The notes: generated from the sequence alone by a model not told the origin. A DNA stretch of 64,000 nt from Curtobacterium sp. MCLR17_032 (GCF_003234795.2 NZ_CP126268.1:434001-498000); one strand, 5' to 3'. Counted from the stretch's first letter, positions 1 to 8,206 are shown. Numbers and translations are program-made.

Positions 1-2
1 CC

Positions 3-383
3 GCCGCCACCGCCGCCGACCGGGGTGCTCCGGCGTCCGACGCCGCCACCACCGCCACCGGCGAGCTCTTCGCCAGCTGCCAGTACGGCAACGTCCGTGG
101 GACCTGGGAGCGCTCGGGGACCACCTTCACGGCCCACGTCACCCAGTACGGGCTGCAGCCGAACGACTCCGCGGTCGGCTCGCGCACCGGGGCGATCGCC
201 GTGACGCTCAACGGCGGGACACCGGTGGTGCGAACGGATCTCCTGACCGACCGCAACTCGCACGCGATCGACCTCCGTGCCACGACGCAGGTCCCGACCA
301 GTCAGGCGGTCGAGGCGGAGTTCACGATCCGGGCCTCGGGCTTCCCCTCGTACCCGTCGTGCACGGTCACGAAGTGGTACTGA
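3..383 (+). CDS. C-terminal part of an unidentified, probably secreted protein (partial)
   Basis: The reading frame is open from the left edge of the window to a TGA at 381-383, so the start and any signal peptide lie outside. The visible 126 residues begin with an Ala/Thr-rich linker, followed by a compact, strand-rich stretch with two cysteines (FASCQYG and YPSCTV) that could form a disulfide, and end in KWY. This composition is typical of exported or surface proteins, but I recognise no family. A strong hairpin follows 48 nt downstream, and the next gene (idi) is convergent. Confidence 0.6.
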   Translation, partial: AATAADRGAPASDAATTATGELFASCQYGNVRGTWERSGTTFTAHVTQYGLQPNDSAVGSRTGAIAVTLNGGTPVVRTDLLTDRNSHAIDLRATTQVPTSQAVEAEFTIRASGFPSYPSCTVTKWY

Positions 384-430
384 CACGCCCGGAGCGACGT
401 CCGAGCGCTTCCATCAGGATCTGACGCAGA

Positions 431-474
431 CGACCCGTCGGACAGCAGGCACCCGCCTGGTGTCCGACGGGTCG
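431..474. terminator. Bidirectional hairpin between the partial gene and idi
   Basis: The arms CGACCCGTCGGACA (431-444) and TGTCCGACGGGTCG (461-474) are perfectly complementary, and pairing continues inward (AGGC with GCCT) to a 4-nt loop. It sits between two convergent genes and can stop transcription from both sides. No U-tract is present, as is usual for high-GC actinobacteria. Confidence 0.7.
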
Positions 475-497
475 GTCAGGACTCGGTCGGGACTCGG

Positions 498-1049
498 TCA
501 GCGCTGGACGCGCTCGGCGCCGAGGGCGTCGAGCGGCAGTTCCGCGAGCTGCCACCCGAGCCACGGGCTGAACGCGAAGGGCGCGGCGGTCACGGCCTGG
601 CGCAGGTCCTGCTCCGACAGCCACACCCACTCGGACACCTCGTCGTCGGCGGGCTTCGGGTCGGCATCGGCCACGGCGCGGAACACCGGGCAGACCTCGT
701 TCTCGACGATGCCCGAGGCGTCCACCGCGCGGTAGCGGAAGTCCGGCAGCACCAGGTCGACACTGTGCAGGGTCATGCCGAGCTCGCGCTCGGCGCGCCG
801 GGCGATCGCGTCCTCGAAGGACTCGTCCGGGCCGGGGTGCCCGCAGAAGGAGTTCGTCCACACGCCGGGCCACGTCTTCTTCACGAGGGCGCGACGGGTC
901 ACGAGGAGGTCGCCGGCTGCGTTCTGCACGTGGCAGCTGAAGGCGAGGTGGAGGGGCGTCTGGTCTGTGTGCACCGTGAACTTGTCCGCCGTACCGATCG
1001 GGGTACGGTCATCGGCCAACAGGACAACGGTTTCCGGGAAAAGGCTCAT
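498..1049 (-). CDS. idi: Isopentenyl-diphosphate delta-isomerase, type I
   Basis: This 183-aa Nudix-fold protein should interconvert IPP and DMAPP in the cytosol, supplying the allylic starter for prenyl chains. Family marks are visible: the TNSFCGHPGPDE stretch with the catalytic Cys at residue 69, a Nudix-like REL region near 88-90, and the ENEVCPVF segment with the metal-binding and catalytic Glu around 116-118. Length matches the family. The ATG at 1049 gives the canonical N-terminus MSLFPETVVL; a longer frame upstream overlaps crtE and is not credible. It diverges from crtE with only 21 nt between start codons, so both are probably co-expressed for carotenoid synthesis. In Corynebacterium the divergent neighbour of crtE is a MarR regulator (crtR); here idi holds that place. 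Confidence 0.95.
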   Translation of the reverse strand: MSLFPETVVLLADDRTPIGTADKFTVHTDQTPLHLAFSCHVQNAAGDLLVTRRALVKKTWPGVWTNSFCGHPGPDESFEDAIARRAERELGMTLHSVDLVLPDFRYRAVDASGIVENEVCPVFRAVADADPKPADDEVSEWVWLSEQDLRQAVTAAPFAFSPWLGWQLAELPLDALGAERVQR

Positions 1050-1070
1050 CTGCCTCGATAGATTAGGCCA
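1050..1070. promoter_or_regulatory. Compact divergent promoter for idi and crtE
   Basis: Only 21 nt separate the two start codons. On the plus strand TAGATT (1059-1064) fits a TANNNT -10 box and lies 6 nt before the crtE ATG, predicting a leaderless crtE mRNA. On the minus strand TAATCT (1065 to 1060) fits the same consensus and lies 10 nt before the idi ATG, with GAGG near the start. The two -10 boxes overlap almost completely. The -35 regions must lie inside the opposite genes. Confidence 0.55.
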
Positions 1071-2129
1071 ATGACCGAGGAAGCGGCCACCGTGGCGCAC
1101 ATCGACCTCGCGCTGGTGGATGAGTGCCTCGAGCGCTTCTTCACGGTGTCGAGCGCCCGAGCCCAGGCCTTCGGCCGACCGTCCGAAGAGCTCTGGCGCG
1201 TGCTGCGCAAGGCGAGCATGGGCGGCAAGCGCTTCCGACCGCGCATGGTCCTCACCTCGTACACCGCCCTCGGCGGCCAGGACGTGCACGCCGCGTCACA
1301 GGTCGCCGCCGCCTACGAGCTGCTGCACACCGCCCTCGTCGTGCACGACGACGTCATCGACCGGGACTGGTCCCGCCGCGGCCGCCCGAACGTCGCCGGC
1401 GCGTTCCGCGACAACGCCACGACCGGGGGACTGCCGCTGCCGACCGCCGAGCACCGGGGCACCAGCGCCGCCGTGATCGCCGGGGACCTGGCGCTCGCCG
1501 CCGCCCCGCGCTTCATCGAGGCCAGCGGCGTCACCGGGGACCGTCGTTCCCGACTGCTCGACCTGTTCGACGACGCCGTGTTCGCCAGCGCCGCGGGCGA
1601 GATGGCCGACGTCGACCTCGCCCTCGGCGTGATGCCCACCGTCGCCGAGGTCCTGCAGATGGAACGGGCGAAGACGAGTGTCTACAGCTTCGAGGCGCCG
1701 CTGCAGTCCGGTGCGGTCCTGGCCGGTGCGCCGGAGCCCGTCGTCGCGGCGCTCGGGGCCTTCGGCCGGGAGATCGGCATCGCGTACCAGATCGTCGACG
1801 ACCTGCTCGGGGTCTTCGGGAACGAGGGCTCGACCGGCAAGACCGCGATCGGCGACCTCCGCGAGGGCAAGCGCACCATGCTCATCGCCTACGCGGCGAC
1901 CACCGACTGCTGGCCGGACCTGGCGCCCTACCTCGGCGACCCGGACCTGACCGAGGAACGTGCTGCGGGCCTCCGCGCCCTGCTCGTCGAGTGCGGTGCG
2001 CGTGACGCCGCCCTCGACCACATCCGGGAGCACACCGCCCTGGCCCGCGCCGAACTCGCCGGCCTGCCGTACGAGCTCGGCTCCCGGCTCGAGGGCCTCG
2101 TCACCGAACTCGTGGAGCGCGTCCGGTGA
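1071..2129 (+). CDS. crtE: Geranylgeranyl diphosphate synthase (polyprenyl synthetase)
   Basis: The 352-aa trans-prenyltransferase should condense IPP onto allylic diphosphates to give GGPP, the C20 precursor of phytoene. The substrate-binding GGKRFRP segment is at residues 51-57, the first Asp-rich motif DDVID at 93-97, and the second Asp-rich region QIVDDLLG at 240-247. It heads a plus-strand operon and its TGA overlaps the GTG of crtB (GTGA). The start lies 6 nt behind a -10-like box, so the transcript is probably leaderless. It could also supply GGPP for the prenylation steps carried out by crtEb, which use DMAPP. The assignment is firm because of the domain motifs and the crtB/crtI neighbours. 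Confidence 0.93.
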   Translation: MTEEAATVAHIDLALVDECLERFFTVSSARAQAFGRPSEELWRVLRKASMGGKRFRPRMVLTSYTALGGQDVHAASQVAAAYELLHTALVVHDDVIDRDWSRRGRPNVAGAFRDNATTGGLPLPTAEHRGTSAAVIAGDLALAAAPRFIEASGVTGDRRSRLLDLFDDAVFASAAGEMADVDLALGVMPTVAEVLQMERAKTSVYSFEAPLQSGAVLAGAPEPVVAALGAFGREIGIAYQIVDDLLGVFGNEGSTGKTAIGDLREGKRTMLIAYAATTDCWPDLAPYLGDPDLTEERAAGLRALLVECGARDAALDHIREHTALARAELAGLPYELGSRLEGLVTELVERVR

Positions 2130-3049
2130 CCTCGAGCACCACCGGTCGTCGCCTCCCGCTCTACGACGCCACCGCCGAGGCGGCCTCGAGCGTCGTCATC
2201 AGCCGCTACTCGACGTCGTTCGGGCTCGCCAGTCGCCTGCTCACGAAGGACACCCGCGAGCACATCCGGAACGTCTACGCCCTGGTCCGGGTCGCGGACG
2301 AGGTCGTCGACGGCCCCGCCACCGAGGCCGGCCTCGACCCGGAGCTCGCCCGGACCGTGCTCGACGAGCTCGAGCAGGACACCGAGCGGGCGATGACGTT
2401 CGGCTTCTCGGTGAACCCGGTCGTGCACGCGTTCGCCCGGACGGCCCGGACCGTCGGGTTCGGCAGCGAGCTGACGGCACCGTTCTTCGCCTCGATGCGG
2501 ATGGACCTCGAGCAGACGGAACACGACCAGGCCTCGTTCGACGCGTACGTGTACGGCTCCGCCGAAGTCGTCGGGCTGATGTGCCTGCGCGCGTTCGTGT
2601 ACCGCGCCGGCCGCCCCACCTTCGACGACGCGGTGCTCGTCGACGGTGCCCGTGCCCTCGGCGCCGCGTTCCAGAAGGTCAACTTCCTGCGCGACCTGCA
2701 CGCCGACTTCGAGGTGCTCGGTCGCTCGTACTTCCCGGGCGTCGACGTCCGCAGCTTCGACGAGGCCACGAAGGACCGGCTCGTCGCCGACGTCCAGTCC
2801 GACCTCGACCGGGCCGCCGTCACCGTCCCGCTGCTGCCGAAGGACGCCCGGCCCGCGGTCGCCCTCGCGCACGCCCTGTTCCAGGAGCTCAACGACCGGA
2901 TCGCCGCCACCCCGGCGGACCGCCTGGTCACCTCCCGGGTCCGGGTCCCGAACCCCGTGAAGGCGCGGCTCGCCGCGCGTGTCCTCAGCCGTCGCGGCAC
3001 CCTGCCCGCGCGCACCGTCACCACCCCACAGACTGGAGGCTCGTCATGA
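2126..3049 (+). CDS. crtB: Phytoene synthase
   Basis: This 307-aa squalene/phytoene synthase family enzyme joins two GGPP molecules head to head to form 15-cis-phytoene at the inner face of the membrane. The first Asp-rich motif is ADEVVD (57-62) and the second is the signature NFLRDLHADFEVLGRSYFP (186-204). Length is typical. Translation starts at GTG 2126, which overlaps the crtE stop; the downstream gene crtI starts inside this gene's stop (ATGA at 3046-3049), so expression is translationally coupled. Both catalytic Asp clusters are intact. Confidence 0.95.
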   Translation: MTSSTTGRRLPLYDATAEAASSVVISRYSTSFGLASRLLTKDTREHIRNVYALVRVADEVVDGPATEAGLDPELARTVLDELEQDTERAMTFGFSVNPVVHAFARTARTVGFGSELTAPFFASMRMDLEQTEHDQASFDAYVYGSAEVVGLMCLRAFVYRAGRPTFDDAVLVDGARALGAAFQKVNFLRDLHADFEVLGRSYFPGVDVRSFDEATKDRLVADVQSDLDRAAVTVPLLPKDARPAVALAHALFQELNDRIAATPADRLVTSRVRVPNPVKARLAARVLSRRGTLPARTVTTPQTGGSS

Positions 3050-4719
3050 GCCCGACCCACGCCTCCCGTCCGACCGACGCACCGACCACTGCCGCCGCGG
3101 CAGCAGCACCGACCAGCGGGCGGGCCGTCCCGGTCCGCCGTGCCGTCGTCATCGGCGGCGGCATCAGCGGCCTGGCGGCCGCCGCCCTGCTCGCCCGCGA
3201 CGGCTTCGCCGTCACCGTGCTCGAGCAGCGCACCCAGCTCGGCGGCCGGGCCGGCACCTGGGAACAGGACGGCTTCCGGTTCGACACCGGGCCGAGCTGG
3301 TACCTGATGCCCGAGGTGTTCGACCACTTCTTCCAGCTGCTCGGCACCAGTGCGGACGAGCAGCTCGACCTCGACGTCCTCGACCCCGGGTACCGCGTGT
3401 ACACCGAGGGCCGTGACGAGCCGATCGACCTGCGGTCCTCGCGTGAGGCGAACATCGCCCTGTTCGAGTCGATCGAACCCGGTGCCGGTGCGAAGATGGC
3501 GAAGTACCTCGACTCCGCCGCCGACACGTACGACATGGCGGTCCGGCGGTTCCTGTACGGCACGTTCCAGGACCTCACGAAGCTCGCCGCCCCCGACGTC
3601 CTCAAGCGGATGGGCAAGCTCGCCCGTCTGCTGCTCCAGCCGCTGTCCTCGTTCGCGTCGAACGCCGTGAAGGACCACCGGTTGTGGCAGATCCTCGGCT
3701 ACCCGGCGGTCTTCCTCGGCACCAGCCCGTACCAGGCGCCGAGCATGTACCACCTGATGAGCCACCTCGACCTGGCCGACGGGGTGCTGTACCCGAAGGG
3801 CGGCATCACGCAGGTGATCGCCGCCGTCGAGCGCGTCGCCGAGGCCGAGGGCGCCGTCATCAGCACCGGCGCCACCGTCACCCGGATCGTCGTCGAGGAC
3901 GGGCACGCCACCGGTGTCGCCTACCGCGACGAAGCGGGGGACGAGCACGTCGTCGACGCCGACCTCGTGGTGAGCGCCGCCGACCTGCGACACACCGAGA
4001 TGGAGCTCCTCGAGCAGGAGCACCGCACCCACGACGCCTCGCACTGGGCGAAGCGCGACCCGGGCCCCTCCGCGGTGCTCGTGTACCTCGGCGTCGACGG
4101 GCCGGTCCCCGGACTGCTGCACCACACGCTGGTGTTCACCGAGGACTGGAAGGAGAACTTCGGCGCCATCTTCGGCAAGGACCGGCACGTGCCGGACCCG
4201 GCGTCGATCTACGTCTGCGCGCCCTCGTTGACCGACGACTCGGTCGCACCCGAGGGGCAGAGCAACCTGTTCGTCCTCGTGCCGCTGCCCGCCGACGTCT
4301 CGATCGGCAAGGGCGGCGTCGACGGAGCGGGTGACGCCCAGGTGGAGGCGATCGCCGACCGCGCCATCGACGTGATCGCCGAGCGGTCGGGCGTGCCGGA
4401 CCTCCGTGACCGGATCCGCGTCCGTCGCACGATCGGCCCGCAGGACTTCGCCGACGACCTCAACGCCTGGAACGGCTCGATGCTCGGCCCGGCCCACACC
4501 CTGGCGCAGAGTGCGTTCTTCCGTGAGAAGAACGCCTCCACCAAGGTCGACGGGCTCTACTACGTCGGAGCCTCGACGATCCCGGGCATCGGGCTGCCGA
4601 TGTGCCTGATCAGTGCCGAGGTCCTCATCAAGCGGATCCACGGCGACACCTCGACCGAGCCGCTGCCGACCCCGCTGCGGCGGTCCGTCGACGCGCCGCC
4701 GGTACGGACGACGGGCTGA
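3046..4719 (+). CDS. crtI: Phytoene desaturase, lycopene-forming
   Basis: This 557-aa FAD-dependent CrtI-type desaturase should convert phytoene to lycopene in four desaturations. After a 30-residue Ala/Thr-rich N-terminus comes the dinucleotide-binding motif VVIGGGISGLAAA (about 34-46), with the ribose-binding Glu at 60 and the CrtI hallmark LGGRAGTWEQDGFRFDTGPS just after it. The C-terminus carries LYYVGASTIPGIGLPMCLIS, the conserved FAD-contact region of the family (nearly all of it visible at 4558-4617). The start ATG overlaps the crtB stop and has GGAGG 8 nt upstream. The 4-step product is inferred from the lycopene-using downstream genes. Confidence 0.95.
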   Translation: MSPTHASRPTDAPTTAAAAAAPTSGRAVPVRRAVVIGGGISGLAAAALLARDGFAVTVLEQRTQLGGRAGTWEQDGFRFDTGPSWYLMPEVFDHFFQLLGTSADEQLDLDVLDPGYRVYTEGRDEPIDLRSSREANIALFESIEPGAGAKMAKYLDSAADTYDMAVRRFLYGTFQDLTKLAAPDVLKRMGKLARLLLQPLSSFASNAVKDHRLWQILGYPAVFLGTSPYQAPSMYHLMSHLDLADGVLYPKGGITQVIAAVERVAEAEGAVISTGATVTRIVVEDGHATGVAYRDEAGDEHVVDADLVVSAADLRHTEMELLEQEHRTHDASHWAKRDPGPSAVLVYLGVDGPVPGLLHHTLVFTEDWKENFGAIFGKDRHVPDPASIYVCAPSLTDDSVAPEGQSNLFVLVPLPADVSIGKGGVDGAGDAQVEAIADRAIDVIAERSGVPDLRDRIRVRRTIGPQDFADDLNAWNGSMLGPAHTLAQSAFFREKNASTKVDGLYYVGASTIPGIGLPMCLISAEVLIKRIHGDTSTEPLPTPLRRSVDAPPVRTTG

Positions 4720-5093
4720 TGCCGGGGCTGTACCTCGTCGGCCTCCTCATCGCGATCGCCGGCATCGCGGTGCTCGACGCCCGGTACCGGCTGTTCTTCT
4801 GGCGCGCCCCGGTGCGGGCCGCCGTGGTGATGGTCATCGGGCTCGTGTTCTTCCTGGTCTGGGACGTCGTCGGTGTGCACCTCGGCATCTTCTTCATCGG
4901 CACGAACGGGCTGCTCACCGGGGTGCTTCTGGCGCCGGACGTGCCGCTCGAGGAGCTGTTCTTCCTGGTGTTGCTCTGCTGGACGACGATGGACCTGTTC
5001 GGTGCCGTCCGGCCGGTGGTCGAGCGGCTGCGTGCCCGTTCTGTCGACGGGCCGGAGCAGAACGAGCCGGAGCACCACGAGGGCCGGGCATGA
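4719..5093 (+). CDS. crtYe: C50 carotenoid cyclase subunit, first half (CrtYe/LbtB type)
   Basis: A 124-aa integral membrane protein with about three hydrophobic segments. The PLEELFF motif near residue 72 is the conserved feature of heterodimeric lycopene cyclases of Gram-positive bacteria. It pairs with the next gene (crtYf) to cyclise the ends of the C50 chain. In Corynebacterium the pair makes epsilon-rings (decaprenoxanthin), while close relatives in Dietzia make beta-rings (C.p.450); the ring type cannot be decided from the sequence alone. The start ATG shares one base with the crtI TGA (TGATG). The Glu-rich C-terminal tail after residue 105 is unconserved. Confidence 0.88.
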   Translation: MPGLYLVGLLIAIAGIAVLDARYRLFFWRAPVRAAVVMVIGLVFFLVWDVVGVHLGIFFIGTNGLLTGVLLAPDVPLEELFFLVLLCWTTMDLFGAVRPVVERLRARSVDGPEQNEPEHHEGRA

Positions 5094-5539
5094 CCGGCTC
5101 CGCCACGTACGCGCTGCTCGCGGTGCCGTTCCTCGGGGCCGCCGTGCTCGTCGCGGTCCTGGCCGGCGTCGTGTCGGCGCGGCGACGACGAGGCGATCGC
5201 CCCGGTGCCCGTGCCGGTGCGCGAGGTCCCCGGTCCGCCGTCCTCGCCGGGGTCGTCGCCGGCGTCGCGCTGCTCGTGATGACCGGCGTGTTCAACAACG
5301 TGATCGTCGGACTCGGCATCGTCGCCTACGACCCGGCACGCGTCCTCGGCGCGCGCGTCGGGCTGTTCCCGGTCGAGGACCTGGCGTACTCGATCGGGGC
5401 GGTCCTGCTGCTGCCGAGCTGCTGGGTGCTGCTGGAGCGTCCGGGCCCGCGTCCGGGTCCGGGTCCGCGACCGTCTTCGCGACCGGTACGGTCGGACCGC
5501 CGGACCGAGCCGTCCCGCAGACCGGAGGAGACCCCATGA
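5090..5539 (+). CDS. crtYf: C50 carotenoid cyclase subunit, second half (CrtYf/LbtC type)
   Basis: The 149-aa membrane protein is the partner of the preceding gene; the pair corresponds to the two halves of fused lycopene cyclases. The motif FPVEDLAYS, near residue 95, is the counterpart of PLEELFF in the partner. Three hydrophobic segments are visible at about 5-28, 50-78 and 98-117. The tail after 120 is an Arg/Pro-rich repeat (PGPRPGPGPRP), encoded by a short tandem CCGGGTCCG tract at about 5447-5470 that is probably variable. ATGA overlaps link it to the genes on both sides. Confidence 0.86.
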   Translation: MTGSATYALLAVPFLGAAVLVAVLAGVVSARRRRGDRPGARAGARGPRSAVLAGVVAGVALLVMTGVFNNVIVGLGIVAYDPARVLGARVGLFPVEDLAYSIGAVLLLPSCWVLLERPGPRPGPGPRPSSRPVRSDRRTEPSRRPEETP

Positions 5540-6447
5540 CCGTGAGCCGCGCCTCCAGGCCGTCGACCCTCCGTGCGCTGTTCGTGTCCTCGCGCCCCAT
5601 CAGCTGGGTGAACACGGCCTACCCGTTCGCCGCCGCGTACCTGCTCGGCAGCGGGGTCGGCGTCGCCGGGGGTGGCGGGTTCTCGTTGGCCGCGTTCCTC
5701 GTCGGGGTCGTGTACTTCCTCGTGCCCTACAACCTGGCGATGTACGGCATCAACGACGTCTTCGACTACGAGTCCGACCTGCGCAACCCGCGCAAGGGCG
5801 GCGTCGAGGGTGCCCTGCTCGACAAGAGCGTGCACCGCGCGACCCTCTGGGCCGTGGTCGTCACCAACGTGCCGTTCCTGCTGGTGCTCGTGCTGCTCGG
5901 GGGGCCGTGGTCGTGGCTCGCCCTGGCGGTCAGCGTGTTCGCCGTCATCGCGTACTCGGCGCCCGGGCTCCGGTTCAAGGAGAAGCCGTTCCTCGACTCG
6001 ATCACCTCGTCGACGCACTTCGTGTCCCCGGCCCTGTACGGGCTCGCGCTCGCCGGCGGGCACTGGACCGGGCAGCTCGTCGCCGTCTGCATCGCGTTCT
6101 TCGTGTGGGGGATCGCCTCGCACGCGTTCGGTGCCGTGCAGGACGTCCTCGCCGACCGGGCCGGGGGGATCGGGTCCGTGGCGACGGTCATCGGTGCCCG
6201 CGCGACCGTCCGGCTGGCGTTCGTGGCGTACCTGGTCGCCGGTGTCACGCTGCTGTTCTCGGCGTTCCCGGGGCCGATCGCGGCGGTCGTCGTCGTGCCG
6301 TACGCGCTCAACGTGCTGCCGTGGTGGAACCTCACCGACGCCGGGGCCGAGGCGGCGAACGCGGGGTGGAAGCGCTTCCTCTGGATCAACTACCTGGCGG
6401 GCTTCATCGTGACGATGGCACTGATCGGCTTCGCCTTCACGCACTGA
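5536..6447 (+). CDS. crtEb: Lycopene elongase (UbiA-family prenyltransferase)
   Basis: This 303-aa polytopic membrane enzyme should add C5 units from DMAPP to both ends of lycopene, yielding the C50 backbone (flavuxanthin-type). The UbiA active-site motif NDVFDYESDLRNPRKGG begins at residue 73 with the N-D-x-x-D-x-x-x-D arrangement, and a second polar motif, QDVLADRAGGIGS, lies near 199. Eight or so hydrophobic segments fit the family. It ends the carotenoid operon and overlaps crtYf by ATGA. A small hairpin (GCCCC/GGGGC, 6449-6463) and a repeat block follow. Confidence 0.92.
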   Translation: MTVSRASRPSTLRALFVSSRPISWVNTAYPFAAAYLLGSGVGVAGGGGFSLAAFLVGVVYFLVPYNLAMYGINDVFDYESDLRNPRKGGVEGALLDKSVHRATLWAVVVTNVPFLLVLVLLGGPWSWLALAVSVFAVIAYSAPGLRFKEKPFLDSITSSTHFVSPALYGLALAGGHWTGQLVAVCIAFFVWGIASHAFGAVQDVLADRAGGIGSVATVIGARATVRLAFVAYLVAGVTLLFSAFPGPIAAVVVVPYALNVLPWWNLTDAGAEAANAGWKRFLWINYLAGFIVTMALIGFAFTH

Positions 6448-6520
6448 CGCCCCTGCCGGGGGCTGGGCGGGCACTCAGCGCCGGCGGTTCCGGCGCGCCC
6501 CGCTCCGATGGCCGGAGCGC

Positions 6521-6783
6521 CGAGGTCGCACGACGCGCCGCCGGTGCGCCGCCGAGGTCGCACGAAGTGCCGGACGGGAGGCTCTGGCCCGGCAGATCGT
6601 GCGACCTCGGGGACGACGAGGGTGAGCTCCTTCAGCGGGGCCGAGTTCGGGCCGCCGCCGCCGAGGTCGCACGACGCGCCGCCGGTGCGCCGCCGAGGTC
6701 GCACGAAGCGCCGCCGGTGCGCCGTCGAGGTCGCACGAAGTGCCGGACGGGAGGCTCTGGCCCGGCAGATCGTGCGACCTCGG
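6521..6783. repeat. Block of 12-bp direct and inverted repeats downstream of the carotenoid operon
   Basis: The 394-nt gap 6448-6841 holds no credible gene. GAGGTCGCACGA occurs five times (6522, 6554, 6663, 6695 and 6727) and its reverse complement TCGTGCGACCTC twice (6597 and 6770). A larger unit of about 90 nt, running from CGAGGTCGCACGACGCGCCG to GCAGATCGTGCGACCTCGG, occurs at 6521-6610 and again, expanded by one internal unit, at 6662-6783. Each unit could fold into a long hairpin, and each carries GGACGGGAGGC (6572 and 6745). It resembles a REP/BIME-like element, and lies between convergent genes, where it can also end transcription. Confidence 0.75.
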
Positions 6784-6841
6784 GGCACGGGGCCACCCGG
6801 CGCACCGGACCCACCCGGCGCACCCGGGCGCCCCGCGCGCG

Positions 6842-7582
6842 TCAGGCCGCGCCGGCCGCCCGCCGCGCCTGCGCCACCGCGGCCCGCACCCCGCCCGACC
6901 AGGCCGGCCCGTGCCCCGGCAGGACGTGCTGGGCCTCGGTGTCGACGAGCAGGTCGAGCGACGCCACCCCGGTCGCCATGTCGGCCGTCGCCGCGGGCGC
7001 CACGACCCGCGGCCCGATCCCGCCGGTGTAGGGGTCGAAGGTGACCAGCGCGTCGCCGGCGATCACGGCGTCTCGGTCGGCGAAGTGCAGCGCCACGTGC
7101 CCGTCCGTGTGCCCGGGCGTCTCGATGATCCACGGGTTGCCGGGGACGTCGGCGCGGGATTCCAGGGGCTCGACCTCCTCGATGCCGTCGACGGTCACCG
7201 CACCCGCCAGCAGCATCCGCCCGAGGGGCCGCAGACCGCCGGGGTGCGCCAGGACGAACCCGAACCGGTTCTGCTGCGGCCGGTACGAGTAGGGGTGCGC
7301 CGCCAGCTCCCGGTCGCCCGGGTGCACGAACACGGGCGTGCCCCACTCGCGGTGCATGCGAGCGGCGGTGCCGACGTGGTCGAAGTGCCCGTGCGTGAGG
7401 AGCAGTGCCTCGACCCGGTCGGGGGAGTAGTCGAGGTCGTGGACGGCGAGCAGCAGGTGCGGCCAGACGGCGGGCAGCCCGGCGTCGACGACGAGCAGTC
7501 GGTCCCCGGTCTCGACCAGGTAGGTGTTGGTGTGTGCGAGCTCGAGGCGGTGGATGCCCTCGGCGACGTCCCGGAACAGCAT
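6842..7582 (-). CDS. Metallo-beta-lactamase-fold hydrolase
   Basis: A 246-aa MBL-fold protein with the zinc-binding motif THGHFDH (about 63-69), a downstream metal ligand in PGHTDGH (about 157-163), the bridging Asp in AGDAL (about 175-179) and the last His in LPGHGPAW. This resembles the glyoxalase II-like branch of the family, which hydrolyses thioesters or related bonds, but the substrate is unknown. It has no signal peptide. On the minus strand TAGCGT (7595-7590) lies 7 nt before the ATG, suggesting a leaderless mRNA. It is a single-gene unit; its 3' end faces the repeat block. Confidence 0.85.
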   Translation of the reverse strand: MLFRDVAEGIHRLELAHTNTYLVETGDRLLVVDAGLPAVWPHLLLAVHDLDYSPDRVEALLLTHGHFDHVGTAARMHREWGTPVFVHPGDRELAAHPYSYRPQQNRFGFVLAHPGGLRPLGRMLLAGAVTVDGIEEVEPLESRADVPGNPWIIETPGHTDGHVALHFADRDAVIAGDALVTFDPYTGGIGPRVVAPAATADMATGVASLDLLVDTEAQHVLPGHGPAWSGGVRAAVAQARRAAGAA

Positions 7583-7639
7583 GCGTCGGACGCTAGGCCG
7601 GGCCCGCTGGGCGGGCGTCCGGGATGCTGGCTCGGTGCG

Positions 7640-8143
7640 TCAGGGACGCGGCTGTCCGGCGGCGTCCGCGATCGCGGCCTGGAGGCGCGTCAACACCGGC
7701 ACCGCCGCCACCAGCACCGCACGGTCGGCCTCCGGCAGCCCGGCCAGGGCGCTGAGCAGCAGCCGCTCGGCCGCCGCGTCGTACACGCGGAGGCGCTCGC
7801 GGGCCAGGTCGGTCAGCCCGACCTCGGTGCTGCGACCGTCGCCACGCGCGAGTCGGCGTTCGACCAGGCCGTCCCGCTGCATCGCGGCGACGAGGTTGCT
7901 CACCGTGGAGCGGGCGAGGCCGAGTGCGCGGCCGAGGGCGGTCGGGCTGGCCCAGCCGTCTTCGTCGAGTCGGCGGAGGACCTCGATCTGGGCGTCGGGG
8001 ACGGCGGGCAGGTCCCCCTCTGACCGGGAGGCGTTGAGGAGCGTCCGGCGGAACGGCCCGACCAGGGCGCTGAGCCGTCGGGCGGCGTCGCGGAGCCCGC
8101 GGTCTGCGGACCTGGCCGCGGGGTCACTCGCCGGGGTGCGCAC
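7640..8143 (-). CDS. MarR-family transcriptional regulator
   Basis: A 167-aa winged-helix protein. The recognition region is [20 protein letters not shown] (64-82), and the wing carries [12 protein letters not shown] (100-111), the typical Asp-x-Arg wing of MarR proteins. The GTG start at 8143 is preceded at 6 nt by TACCCT (8155-8150), a leaderless arrangement. The gene diverges from the phenolic acid decarboxylase with 63 nt between starts, so it probably represses that operon and responds to hydroxycinnamic acids. This role is inferred from position; PadR is the more common regulator for such genes elsewhere. Confidence 0.88.
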   Translation of the reverse strand: MRTPASDPAARSADRGLRDAARRLSALVGPFRRTLLNASRSEGDLPAVPDAQIEVLRRLDEDGWASPTALGRALGLARSTVSNLVAAMQRDGLVERRLARGDGRSTEVGLTDLARERLRVYDAAAERLLLSALAGLPEADRAVLVAAVPVLTRLQAAIADAAGQPRP

Positions 8144-8171
8144 ACCCTCAGGGTAGTCGCAGCAGAAGCGA

Positions 8172-8191
8172 TTGCAACAAACGTAGTTGTG
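8172..8191. promoter_or_regulatory. Putative operator between the MarR gene and padC
   Basis: The sequence around 8172-8191 contains an imperfect dyad CAAC (8175-8178), 7 nt, GTTG (8186-8189), an AT-rich island in GC-rich surroundings. It lies between the divergent starts, where a MarR dimer would be expected to bind. The palindrome is short, so the call is tentative. Confidence 0.4.
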
Positions 8192-8206
8192 GAGCAGGAT
8201 CGACAC

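Noticed and set aside
2275..4641. Long minus-strand frame opposite crtB and crtI
   Set aside because: No recognisable motif; both plus-strand genes have complete catalytic signatures and coupled starts.
8189..8206. GTG 8189 as the start of padC
   Set aside because: It lies in the operator region with no ribosome site; ATG 8207 has AGGA at proper distance and matches the family N-terminus.
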